From: Desulfotomaculaceae bacterium
Lineage (GTDB): Bacteria; Bacillota; Desulfotomaculia; Desulfotomaculales; Pelotomaculaceae
Reading direction: 5' to 3'
Length of the DNA stretch: 6,027 bases
Assembly: GCA_028704035.1 (NCBI GenBank)
Contig: JAQVLS010000109.1
Location: 1-6,027 of the forward strand
The position numbers and the translations under genes are program-made. Positions 1 through 5,215 of the stretch are shown here, piece after piece (position 1 is the stretch's first letter; every line of letters begins with the position of its first letter). The notes under the pieces were generated by a model, which searched no databases, was not told the DNA's origin, and saw nothing but the letters and a program-made list of their open reading frames with translations.

Positions 1-241
<241 letters not shown>

Positions 242-250
242 TTATTTAAA

Positions 251-499
251 CTAAAATGAAAAGATTTTTTCAGATCTTTTCTTCAGGGTGCTGCATGAAA
301 TCGGCGAAATGTATATATCCCTGGTTGTTATCACAAAAGATTTTTCCTCGTTTTTTTTATAAATATTTTTTATAAAACCCTCATCCCCGGCAATTTCTAT
401 AAACTCTTTTGTCGCGTCCGCCTGCGCGGTACGGACACCGAGGATAGCAATAATATCCTTCTTTAGGACCACGACATTTCTTCCAAGATGTAAAAACAT
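251..499 (-). CDS. remB: RemB-like DUF370 regulatory protein (YaaB)
   Basis: This is an 82-residue protein of the DUF370/RemA-RemB family. RemA of B. subtilis is a DNA-binding activator of biofilm matrix genes; RemB is its paralog encoded between recF and gyrB, the position seen here. Family marks are the opening MFLHLGRNVVVLKKDIIAIL (residues 1-20) and the C-terminal block TTRDIYISPISCSTLKKR (58-75). The ATG at 499-497 was chosen because GAGGAGG at 506-512 sits 6 bases upstream and the family begins exactly with this sequence. A longer open frame reaches 604 but would overlap recF by over 100 bases. The ribosome binding site lies inside the last Glu codons of recF, with one base between the recF stop and this start, so translation is probably coupled. 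Whether it controls matrix genes in this organism is not shown by the sequence. Confidence 0.92.
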   Translation of the reverse strand: MFLHLGRNVVVLKKDIIAILGVRTAQADATKEFIEIAGDEGFIKNIYKKNEEKSFVITTRDIYISPISCSTLKKRSEKIFSF

Positions 500-500
500 G

Positions 501-1616
501 TTATTCCTCCTCAGTATTAACGATCCTGCCCGTGTGTACAATAAATCTTTTGACAGTAAAATCGTCCTTGAGCGTAACTTTATTTTCACCTGTAGTGGTG
601 ACAAATGTCTGGACCAGGCACCCTACTCTTTTTAACAAAGCTCGACGCCGTTTTTCATCGAGCTCAAAGAATACATCGTCGAGAAGCAGGATCGGGTATT
701 CACCTATTTCCTTATGCCATTGCAGTATTTGAGAGATTTTCAGTGTTAAAACTATGGTTCGCTGCTGGCCCTGGGAACCGTAAATTCTCGCGTCTCTGTT
801 ATTAATATACAAAGAAAAATCATCTCTGTGCGGACCGATCAAAGTTTGCGAACGTTTAATCTCTTCTTCTTCTACTTCCTGCAACTCTTTTACAAACCGG
901 CTGTATATGTCCTCTACCGAAGCCGGGATATTTATTTTCAGTGTTGAAAGATACCTGATATCCAGGTCTTCTTTGGCGCCGGTTAAATCATGGTGAATAT
1001 CCCTAATCAGGGGACTTAATAATTTAAATATTTCTATCCGCAGGGAAAGTAACCTTGCCCCATACTGGCAGAACTGTTCATTCCATACTTGCAGTGAACT
1101 AATTTTTTCTTTATTGTCTTTTATTTCTCTCAGCAAGTTATTGCGCTGCATCAGTACCCTGTTGTATTGCCCGAGTAAATAGCTATACTGTGGATGAAAG
1201 GGACCAAACTCAAGATCCAGAAAGCGCCGTCTTTCAGACGGTGAGCCCTTAACCAGGACCAGGTCTTCCGGTTTAAATAAAACCACCCCCGGCCATCCCT
1301 GTGGATAACCTCTGGTTAAAACACCGTTTACTTCTATTCTCTTTTTGCCCGGCAGAAGCTCTACCCTTACCTCAACCTGCCTGGTATTGGTCTCAAACAG
1401 GGAATTTATGTAGGAAAATTCTTTCTGCCAGGATATTATCTCACTTTCTCTCGGCGTGCGAAATGATTTACCCGTACAAGAAAGATAAATTGCCTCGAGT
1501 AAATTAGTCTTTCCCATAGCGTTAGAGCCGCTGAATATATTAAAAAACAGATCCGGCACAACTACCTGACTGCTGTAATTCCTTAGGTTGGCTACTTCCA
1601 AACGCTTGAGGTACAA
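501..1616 (-). CDS. recF: DNA replication and repair protein RecF
   Basis: RecF is an SMC-like ABC ATPase that, with RecO and RecR, loads RecA onto single-stranded gaps at stalled forks. The 371-residue product is full length (B. subtilis RecF is 370). Walker A is GSNAMGKT (residues 30-37), followed by NLLEAIYLS; LVKGSPSERRRFLDLEFG (121-138) is the conserved RecF block. The ABC signature is GSQGQQR (280-286) and Walker B is ILLLDD (309-314). The D-loop region reads VFFELD, where VLSELD is more common. The TTG start at 1616-1614 gives the family N-terminus MYLKRLEVANLRNY; no ATG lies nearby. GAGGAG at 1627-1632, inside the last codons of dnaN, is the likely ribosome binding site, with a 10-base spacer. 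Only 4 bases separate the dnaN stop from this start, indicating coupled translation. No S4-domain gene intervenes. Confidence 0.96.
   Translation of the reverse strand: MYLKRLEVANLRNYSSQVVVPDLFFNIFSGSNAMGKTNLLEAIYLSCTGKSFRTPRESEIISWQKEFSYINSLFETNTRQVEVRVELLPGKKRIEVNGVLTRGYPQGWPGVVLFKPEDLVLVKGSPSERRRFLDLEFGPFHPQYSYLLGQYNRVLMQRNNLLREIKDNKEKISSLQVWNEQFCQYGARLLSLRIEIFKLLSPLIRDIHHDLTGAKEDLDIRYLSTLKINIPASVEDIYSRFVKELQEVEEEEIKRSQTLIGPHRDDFSLYINNRDARIYGSQGQQRTIVLTLKISQILQWHKEIGEYPILLLDDVFFELDEKRRRALLKRVGCLVQTFVTTTGENKVTLKDDFTVKRFIVHTGRIVNTEEE
1189..1308 (-). promoter_or_regulatory. Two DnaA-box-like sites inside recF
   Basis: TGTGGATAA at 1300-1308 is a perfect DnaA box on the minus strand. TGTGGATGA at 1189-1197 has the same orientation and one mismatch. 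Both lie in recF codons. The only other perfect box in the window is at 4376-4384 in the origin. A perfect 9-mer in 6 kb is not very improbable by chance, so function is uncertain. Confidence 0.3.
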
Positions 1617-1620
1617 TCAA

Positions 1621-2733
1621 TCAGCTCTCCTCGCGTAGCCGAACCGGAAGGAGCAGGGAAAGATATTCTATTTCCCCTACAGGTTTAATTATTACCGGGC
1701 TCAAGGGGCCGGTAAATTCCAGGATAACCTCTTCTGTGCCGATTGCCTTCAATGCGTCGCTTAAATACCTGGCGTTAAAAGCAAACTGCAGGTCTTCTCC
1801 CTCCTGGAAAACAGGTATTTCCTCCCGCATGCGGCCGGCCTCCGTATTAACTGATACTACCAGTATATTATCACCAATGCTGATTTTTATTATCGGCGAC
1901 CCTTCCCTGGTAAGCAGGGCGGCCCTTTCCGACGCCTCAGCTAGTTCCCGGGCTTTTAAACGATTTCTGGATATATAATCTTTTGGTATAACCTGCCGGT
2001 AATTAGGAAAATTACCACCTATGAGCCTTGATATTAAACATACATTTTCAGTGTTAAAAATCACCTGGTTTTCCGCCACGGTAATTTCTAACGGCTGATC
2101 GGATAAACCGACGACCTTGGTCAGCTCATTAAGAGTTTTTCCAGGAATTATTAAATTTATATCAAGATCACCAATATTATCCAGTAGAATTTTACGCCAG
2201 GCCAAACGGTGGGTATCAGTGGCCACGATATTTACCTCACCATTGCTAATTTCGAATAGCACCCCGCTGTAAAGCGGCCTATTTTCATCCCTTGCTGTAG
2301 AAAAAATTACCTGTGAAATGACCTCTTTTAAAATTTCACCGGGAATACTAAATTTTGTATCACCGGCAGGCAGAGGAAATTCGGGAAATTCTTCTGCCGG
2401 ATAACCGTTGATAATCGCTTCAGATTGGCCGTATTGTACAGTAACGCTTCCGTTGAGGGGATCCGATTTGAAAAAAATTGTCACATCGGGAAATCGCCTG
2501 ACTAATTCTGTTATAACCTTTGCCGGCAGGACTGCCTTTCCCTGCTCAATTACCTCGGCCGGGAATGAATAACTTATACCTAGTTCAAGATCAGTAGCTG
2601 ATATAATCACACTGCCCTCTTCCGCCTCGAATTTTATGCCGCTCAATATAGGCAGAGGATTCTTTAAAGAAACTGCTCTTTGTACAACCTGCACGGCGTT
2701 GAGCAGCTCTTCTTTATTGCTGGTAAAATTCAT
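1621..2733 (-). CDS. dnaN: DNA polymerase III beta subunit (sliding clamp)
   Basis: The beta clamp is a ring-shaped dimer that encircles DNA and tethers the replicative polymerase and many repair proteins. The 370-residue product covers all three clamp domains. Recognisable family blocks are NPLPILSGIKFEA near residue 25-37, ATDTHRLAWRK in the second domain, LISRLIGGNFPNYRQVIP, and the C-terminal LEFTGPLSPVIIKP...LLLPVRL that forms part of the partner-binding cleft. I chose ATG at 2733-2731 because it gives the family N-terminus MNFTSNKEELL and has GGGAG at 2742-2746 with an 8-base spacer. Met codons 15 and 24 bases upstream lack a ribosome binding site and add non-family residues. The 227-base gap to dnaA contains the predicted origin unwinding element, so the dnaN leader overlaps oriC. 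Its last codons (Glu-Glu-Ser) double as the recF ribosome binding site. It is probably cotranscribed with dnaA; I see no convincing promoter of its own. Confidence 0.96.
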   Translation of the reverse strand: MNFTSNKEELLNAVQVVQRAVSLKNPLPILSGIKFEAEEGSVIISATDLELGISYSFPAEVIEQGKAVLPAKVITELVRRFPDVTIFFKSDPLNGSVTVQYGQSEAIINGYPAEEFPEFPLPAGDTKFSIPGEILKEVISQVIFSTARDENRPLYSGVLFEISNGEVNIVATDTHRLAWRKILLDNIGDLDINLIIPGKTLNELTKVVGLSDQPLEITVAENQVIFNTENVCLISRLIGGNFPNYRQVIPKDYISRNRLKARELAEASERAALLTREGSPIIKISIGDNILVVSVNTEAGRMREEIPVFQEGEDLQFAFNARYLSDALKAIGTEEVILEFTGPLSPVIIKPVGEIEYLSLLLPVRLREES

Positions 2734-2745
2734 TTTAAATTCTCC

Positions 2746-2769
2746 CATCATTATCATTATTATTGTTAT
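2746..2769. repeat. AT-rich trinucleotide tract beside the DnaA-trio
   Basis: Eight consecutive plus-strand triplets read CAT CAT TAT CAT TAT TAT TGT TAT. The tract lies between the GAT trios and the dnaN ribosome binding site and would melt easily. It does not fit the trio consensus on the same strand as the main tract, so it is best described as the AT-rich part of the unwinding element. Confidence 0.6.
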
Positions 2770-2774
2770 ATCAG

Positions 2775-2796
2775 GTAGTAGTAGTAGTAGTAGTAG
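2775..2796 (+). repeat. DnaA-trio tract, seven perfect 3'-GAT-5' repeats
   Basis: The plus strand carries seven GTA units plus a final G. Read 3' to 5' from base 2796 down to 2776 this is seven perfect GAT triplets with no interruption. DnaA-trios (3'-[G/A]A[T/A]-5') are the single-strand binding sites on which the DnaA filament assembles during unwinding in B. subtilis and many other bacteria. Only one C (2797) separates the tract from the adjacent DnaA box, and the boxes point at it in the expected orientation. The match to the known architecture is direct; activity is inferred. Confidence 0.85.
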
Positions 2797-2797
2797 C

Positions 2798-2814
2798 TGT
2801 GAATATGTGTATAA
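2798..2814 (-). promoter_or_regulatory. Tandem DnaA boxes adjacent to the trio tract
   Basis: On the plus strand TGTGTATAA (2806-2814) is the reverse complement of TTATACACA, one mismatch from consensus. TGTGAATAT (2798-2806) is a weaker box with two mismatches, in the same orientation and sharing one base. They would place DnaA protomers pointing into the GAT trios, as boxes 6 and 7 do in B. subtilis. Confidence 0.75.
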
Positions 2815-2890
2815 GGCTCAATAAACGTTTAACCATAAGAAAAATGGCCTGTTTATAAAAAACTTATTAATTGGCCGGTTAAAAAAACAA

Positions 2891-2907
2891 TGTCAAAATA
2901 TGTCTAA
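2891..2907 (+). promoter_or_regulatory. Pair of Spo0A-box-like repeats in oriC
   Basis: TGTCAAA (2891-2897) and TGTCTAA (2901-2907) are direct repeats exactly 10 bases apart, each one mismatch from the Spo0A box TGTCGAA. Spo0A binding at oriC restrains initiation during sporulation in B. subtilis. Neither site is perfect and the motif is short, so this is tentative. The same bases give TTGACA on the minus strand, a -35-like hexamer with no good -10 partner. Confidence 0.25.
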
Positions 2908-2909
2908 GA

Positions 2910-2918
2910 TTACCCACA
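2910..2918 (+). promoter_or_regulatory. DnaA box (one mismatch)
   Basis: TTACCCACA differs from TTATCCACA at the fourth base. It faces the tandem boxes at 2798-2814 from the dnaA side of the same intergenic region. Confidence 0.55.
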
Positions 2919-2960
2919 GAGAGACTAACAATCTATACAATTAATCTGTATAAAGAATTT

Positions 2961-4289
2961 TTAACTTTTTTTAATCAAACCGATGATATCTTTGATAGTT
3001 TCCTGAAAAATGCTGTTTTTATTTAACTCATCGTTTATTCTTTCATTAGCGTGCATAACAGTGGTGTGGTCACGACCACCAAAAGAATTACCAACCTGGG
3101 GCAGAGATGAGTCGGTTAGTTCTCTTGACAGGTACATAGCTATCTGGCGAGGAAAAGAAATTGCGCGATTTCTTTTTTTAGACTTGAAGTCTTCAACCTT
3201 AAGGTTGTAAAAATCTGCTACAACTTCTTGAATAAGTTGAATGGTAATTAGGCGGGGACGGTTTGGCAGAATATCCTTCAGCACATCTGCGGCCATTTCT
3301 GGATTTATTTCTTTTCCGTTTAAGGAGGAACAAGCTATGACACGGTTTAATGCTCCCTCCAGAATACGAATATTTGATGGAATTTTATTAGCAATAAAAA
3401 CAATTGTATCGTCTGGAACTGTTAAACTCTCCAATTGTGATTTTTTACGTAAAATTGCAATTCTTGTTTCCAGGTCTGGAGGTTGAATATCAGTAATTAA
3501 ACCCCATTCAAAACGGGAGCGGAGCCTGTCTTCAAGAGTGGGAATTTCCCTAGGAGGGCGATCGCTGGAAATGATAATTTGTTTATTCGCCTCGTACAGT
3601 GTATTGAATGTATGGAAAAATTCCTCCTGGGTCCGTTCTTTACCAGCTAGAAATTGTATATCGTCAACCAGTAAAATATCCATACCGCGGTATTTATTTC
3701 TAAATTCCACAGTTTTATCATCACGGATGGAATTGATTAATTCATTAGTAAATTTTTCTGAAGTAACGTAGAATACTTTCAGCCAGGAGCTGTGTTCTCT
3801 AATATGTTGGCCGATGGCGTGCATCAGGTGAGTTTTACCTAAACCAACACCGCCGTATATAAACAACGGGTTGTAAGATTTGGCCGGGGATTCCGATACG
3901 GCCAGGCAAGCAGCGTGGGTAAATCTGTTGCTGTTCCCGATAATAAAAGTATCAAAAGTGTACTTCGGATTCAATGGAGATGATTGAAAGTTTTCTGTTG
4001 GTTTTTGAAAAATATTGTTCTGCATCTCCATTATTTCACTGGACAGAAAAAACTGGATGTTGATATCCTGTTTGGTTATATCTTGTAGGACATTTTTTAA
4101 AATTGGCGCGTAACGTTCACTGAGCCACCCGCGTGAAAAGTCATTAGGCGCCTTGATAATAATGGTATTATCAAGGCAGCCAAGTGGTTTAAGGGGTCTC
4201 AGCCATGTGTCAAATGCATTTTTATTAATTTTTTTTTCTAAAATATTTAATGCTTTTTCCCAGAGAATCAGCACTTCACTTCTTAGCAT
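2961..4289 (-). CDS. dnaA: Chromosomal replication initiator protein DnaA
   Basis: DnaA binds DnaA boxes at oriC, forms an ATP-dependent filament, melts the duplex and recruits the helicase loader. The 442-residue product has all four domains: helicase-interacting domain I (about 1-80), a short linker (about 81-108), the AAA+ ATPase (about 109-320) and a helix-turn-helix DNA-binding domain (about 345-442). Walker A is GGVGLGKTH (146-154), Walker B ILLVDD (205-210), sensor I IIISSDRP (238-245), the arginine-finger block LRSRFEWGL (256-264) and sensor [11 protein letters not shown] (306-314). The DnaA signature [15 protein letters not shown] spans 404-418. The segment [11 protein letters not shown] (181-191) retains residues N182, I185 and I188 that align with trio-binding positions of B. 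subtilis DnaA, fitting the trio tract downstream. ATG at 4289-4287 has AGGGGG at 4296-4301, 6 bases upstream. Its predicted promoter at 4440-4468 overlaps a DnaA box. Confidence 0.98.
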   Translation of the reverse strand: MLRSEVLILWEKALNILEKKINKNAFDTWLRPLKPLGCLDNTIIIKAPNDFSRGWLSERYAPILKNVLQDITKQDINIQFFLSSEIMEMQNNIFQKPTENFQSSPLNPKYTFDTFIIGNSNRFTHAACLAVSESPAKSYNPLFIYGGVGLGKTHLMHAIGQHIREHSSWLKVFYVTSEKFTNELINSIRDDKTVEFRNKYRGMDILLVDDIQFLAGKERTQEEFFHTFNTLYEANKQIIISSDRPPREIPTLEDRLRSRFEWGLITDIQPPDLETRIAILRKKSQLESLTVPDDTIVFIANKIPSNIRILEGALNRVIACSSLNGKEINPEMAADVLKDILPNRPRLITIQLIQEVVADFYNLKVEDFKSKKRNRAISFPRQIAMYLSRELTDSSLPQVGNSFGGRDHTTVMHANERINDELNKNSIFQETIKDIIGLIKKS

Positions 4290-4364
4290 GATAAGCCCCC
4301 TGATAAAATAAAAAATATAAGCCTGAAAAATTATCCCTGATTCAGGAAGCTATTCCAGGTTTGG

Positions 4365-4384
4365 TATGTATAAATTTATCCACA
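4365..4384 (+). promoter_or_regulatory. Perfect DnaA box with a degenerate inverted partner
   Basis: TTATCCACA at 4376-4384 is a perfect consensus box on the plus strand. TATGTATAA at 4365-4373 is a two-mismatch box in the opposite orientation, 2 bases away, so the pair forms a near-palindrome around ATAAATTTAT. Both lie in the predicted dnaA leader. Confidence 0.85.
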
Positions 4385-4399
4385 TTATAAAATTAAGGT

Positions 4400-4408
4400 T
4401 GTTGATAA
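4400..4408 (-). promoter_or_regulatory. DnaA box (one mismatch)
   Basis: TGTTGATAA is one base from the reverse consensus TGTGGATAA. It lies 15 bases from the perfect box and within the predicted dnaA leader. Confidence 0.65.
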
Positions 4409-4439
4409 TACTGTTTATACAAACATACGAGCTACTAAA

Positions 4440-4468
4440 ATAATACCAAAATTAACTTTAGTTATCAA
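4440..4468 (-). promoter_or_regulatory. dnaA promoter, sigma-A type
   Basis: On the minus strand TTGATA (4468-4463) and TATTAT (4445-4440) are each 5 of 6 to consensus with a 17-base spacer. Transcription would start near 4433 and give a leader of about 145 bases containing two more DnaA boxes. The -35 lies entirely inside the DnaA box at 4462-4470, so DnaA binding should block polymerase. Confidence 0.7.
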
Positions 4469-4470
4469 CA
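4462..4470 (+). promoter_or_regulatory. DnaA box overlapping the dnaA -35 element
   Basis: TTATCAACA differs from consensus only at the sixth base. It covers the -35 hexamer of the predicted dnaA promoter, a classic layout for initiator autorepression. Confidence 0.65.
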
Positions 4471-4514
4471 GGCTTTTGAAATTAACCAAACCTTCAGGCC
4501 ATTGCGGTTGTTTC

Positions 4515-4543
4515 TTGACGATGGAAATTGATTACTATATAAT
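4515..4543 (+). promoter_or_regulatory. rpmH promoter, sigma-A type
   Basis: TTGACG (4515-4520, 5 of 6) and TATAAT (4538-4543, 6 of 6) are separated by 17 bases. Transcription should start near 4550, giving a leader of about 56 bases before rpmH. It is the strongest promoter I can see in the window, as expected for a ribosomal protein gene. Confidence 0.88.
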
Positions 4544-4572
4544 AATTGTGTGTGTCTGACAGAAGGAGCATT

Positions 4573-4602
4573 TTGGTATTTTTCGCAAAAAAGGAGGTGT
4601 GA
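4573..4602 (+). CDS. Possible 9-codon leader peptide upstream of rpmH
   Basis: A TTG at 4573 opens a frame reading MVFFAKKEV and stopping at TGA 4600-4602. AAGGAG at 4563-4568 lies 4 bases upstream, closer than ideal. It is in the same frame as rpmH, with only TGA and ATT between them, and its last codons contain the rpmH ribosome binding site. A translating ribosome here would cover that site, so it could regulate rpmH. It may equally be chance. Confidence 0.2.
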   Translation: MVFFAKKEV

Positions 4603-4605
4603 ATT

Positions 4606-4740
4606 TTGAAACGTACTTATCAGCCAAAAACTCGTAAACATAAAAAAATGCATGGTTTTCTGAAAAGAATGGCTACCCCAGCAGGTAAAAATGTAATTAA
4701 AAGAAGGAGAGTTAAAGGCAGGAAAAGATTAACCGCTTAA
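4606..4740 (+). CDS. rpmH: 50S ribosomal protein L34
   Basis: L34 is a small, highly basic protein of the large ribosomal subunit that binds 23S rRNA. The 44-residue product is exactly the usual length. It begins [14 protein letters not shown] and ends [12 protein letters not shown], with HGFLKRM (residues 16-22) in the middle, all hallmark L34 sequence. The start is TTG at 4606-4608: an in-frame TGA lies 3 bases upstream, the next in-frame ATG is codon 15, and AAGGAGGTG at 4591-4599 gives an excellent ribosome binding site. It is the first gene of the rightward block, driven by the promoter at 4515-4543. The rpmH-rnpA-yidD-yidC order next to dnaA is widely conserved. A strong hairpin begins in its last sense codon. 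Confidence 0.97.
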   Translation: MKRTYQPKTRKHKKMHGFLKRMATPAGKNVIKRRRVKGRKRLTA

Positions 4741-4768
4741 GGCCGCTTAATCAAAAGTGGCCTTAAGC
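4735..4768 (+). other. Strong hairpin overlapping the rpmH stop codon
   Basis: GCTTAAGGCC (4735-4744) and GGCCTTAAGC (4759-4768) are perfect inverted repeats. Inside them GCTT (4745-4748) pairs with AAGT (4755-4758) with one G-U, giving a 14-bp stem and a six-base loop AATCAA. The left arm includes the Ala codon and stop of rpmH. No run of T follows, so it is not a standard intrinsic terminator. It could attenuate transcription or protect the 3' end of rpmH mRNA. Confidence 0.7.
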
Positions 4769-4797
4769 AATATTGTTGATATTTAGGTATTATAGTA

Positions 4798-4823
4798 TTG
4801 TTTTGCGGTTATAATTGTATAAT
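4798..4823 (+). promoter_or_regulatory. Weak candidate promoter for rnpA
   Basis: Two TATAAT hexamers occur at 4810-4815 and 4818-4823 in the 138-base rpmH-rnpA gap. The only -35-like sequence, TTGTTT at 4798-4803, is 14 bases from the second, too short for a good sigma-A promoter. A dedicated rnpA promoter is possible but poorly supported. The rest of the gap shows nothing beyond the hairpin and a ribosome binding site. Confidence 0.2.
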
Positions 4824-4878
4824 AGGAAAAATATTCTTGTTTTTGGCGAAAGTGATTAAATAGTTTTCAGGGGATTAG

Positions 4879-5211
4879 ATGAAAGTCTTTACTACACTAA
4901 AAAAAAATAAGGAATACAGACACGTATACAACCGGGGAAAGTCTTTTGTAGACCGTTACCTGGTAATATATTATTTGTCTAATGATTCAGATTTTTGTCG
5001 ATTTGGTTTTACGGTAAGCAAAAAGATAGGCAATGCTGTTACCAGAAACAGGGTCAGGCGCTTGTTGAAAGAAGTGTGCCGGCTAAATAGTAATGTCTTT
5101 ACAGGGGGATTTGACCTGGTACTGGTAGCCCGCCGAGGCATTGTGGATTTAGACTACAGACGGGTTGAAGAAAGTGTGTTAAAGTTAATTAAAAAAGTTT
5201 ATAAAAGGTGA
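4879..5211 (+). CDS. rnpA: Ribonuclease P protein component
   Basis: RnpA is the protein cofactor of RNase P. It binds the catalytic RNA and the precursor tRNA leader and supports 5' maturation of tRNAs. The 110-residue product has family-typical length. The diagnostic RNR motif is SKKIGNAVTRNRVRRLLKEV (residues 47-66), preceded by RFGFTV (41-46) in the leader-binding face. FDLVLVARRG (78-87) is the conserved C-terminal strand. ATG at 4879 follows AGGGGA at 4869-4874 with a 4-base spacer. It lies 138 bases after rpmH, beyond the hairpin, and 4 bases before yidD, so it is probably read from the rpmH promoter at reduced level. Its last codons (AAA AGG TGA) form the yidD ribosome binding site. 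The catalytic RNA gene rnpB is not in this window. Confidence 0.96.
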   Translation: MKVFTTLKKNKEYRHVYNRGKSFVDRYLVIYYLSNDSDFCRFGFTVSKKIGNAVTRNRVRRLLKEVCRLNSNVFTGGFDLVLVARRGIVDLDYRRVEESVLKLIKKVYKR

Positions 5212-5215
5212 TTTT

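Larger units (their letters stand above)
2734..2960. other. oriC downstream lobe (dnaA-dnaN intergenic, predicted DNA unwinding element)
   Basis: This gap has no gene. From the dnaA side towards dnaN it holds a one-mismatch DnaA box (2910-2918), two Spo0A-like repeats (2891-2907), an AT-rich stretch with a 10-bp palindrome TAAACGTTTA (2822-2831), two tandem DnaA boxes (2798-2814), a seven-unit GAT trio tract (2776-2796), and an AT-rich trinucleotide tract ending at the dnaN ribosome binding site. Box, GC step, trios, then AT-rich DNA is the order described for the B. subtilis basal unwinding system. The assignment as the melting site is inferred from that order. Confidence 0.85.
4290..4514. 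other. oriC upstream lobe (dnaA-rpmH intergenic)
   Basis: The 316-base gap between dnaA and rpmH (4290-4605) contains no convincing long gene. It holds the dnaA leader, a cluster of DnaA boxes (4365-4470), the minus-strand dnaA promoter, an imperfect inverted repeat (4471-4500), then the plus-strand rpmH promoter and leader. Together with the dnaA-dnaN gap it makes a bipartite origin like that of B. subtilis. An 11-base odd palindrome CCTGATTCAGG (4336-4346) lies in the dnaA leader; its role is unknown. Confidence 0.75.

Noticed and set aside
351..358. Slippage site or frameshift at the A8 run in remB
   Set aside because: The frame is intact and the C-terminal family block follows in frame. 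There is no evidence of an alternative product.
500..604. N-terminal extension of the remB frame up to base 604
   Set aside because: It would overlap recF by over 100 bases, has no family similarity in the added residues, and the internal ATG at 499 has an ideal ribosome binding site.
2734..2757. Upstream Met codons for dnaN
   Set aside because: No ribosome binding site precedes them, they add non-family residues, and the codons come from the AT-rich triplet tract.
2775..2796. GTA repeat as a CRISPR or neutral microsatellite
   Set aside because: There are no spacers. Its exact placement beside DnaA boxes between dnaA and dnaN fits a DnaA-trio tract far better.
2636..2824. Plus-strand frame with Ile and Ser homopolymers
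   Set aside because: It is a translation of the origin triplet repeats running antisense into dnaN. It has no ribosome binding site and no family features.
2866..2896. dnaN promoter with minus-strand TTGACA at 2896-2891
   Set aside because: The -35 is perfect, but the best -10 (ATTAAT, 4 of 6) is 19 bases away, so the pair is not convincing.
4471..4500. Inverted repeat between the divergent promoters as a terminator
   Set aside because: The stem is interrupted by unpaired bases and has a long loop, and neither side has a T-run. It lies upstream of both promoters.
4465..4653. Minus-strand 62-codon frame across the rpmH promoter and rpmH
   Set aside because: It is antisense to rpmH and its promoter, with no ribosome binding site or recognisable sequence.
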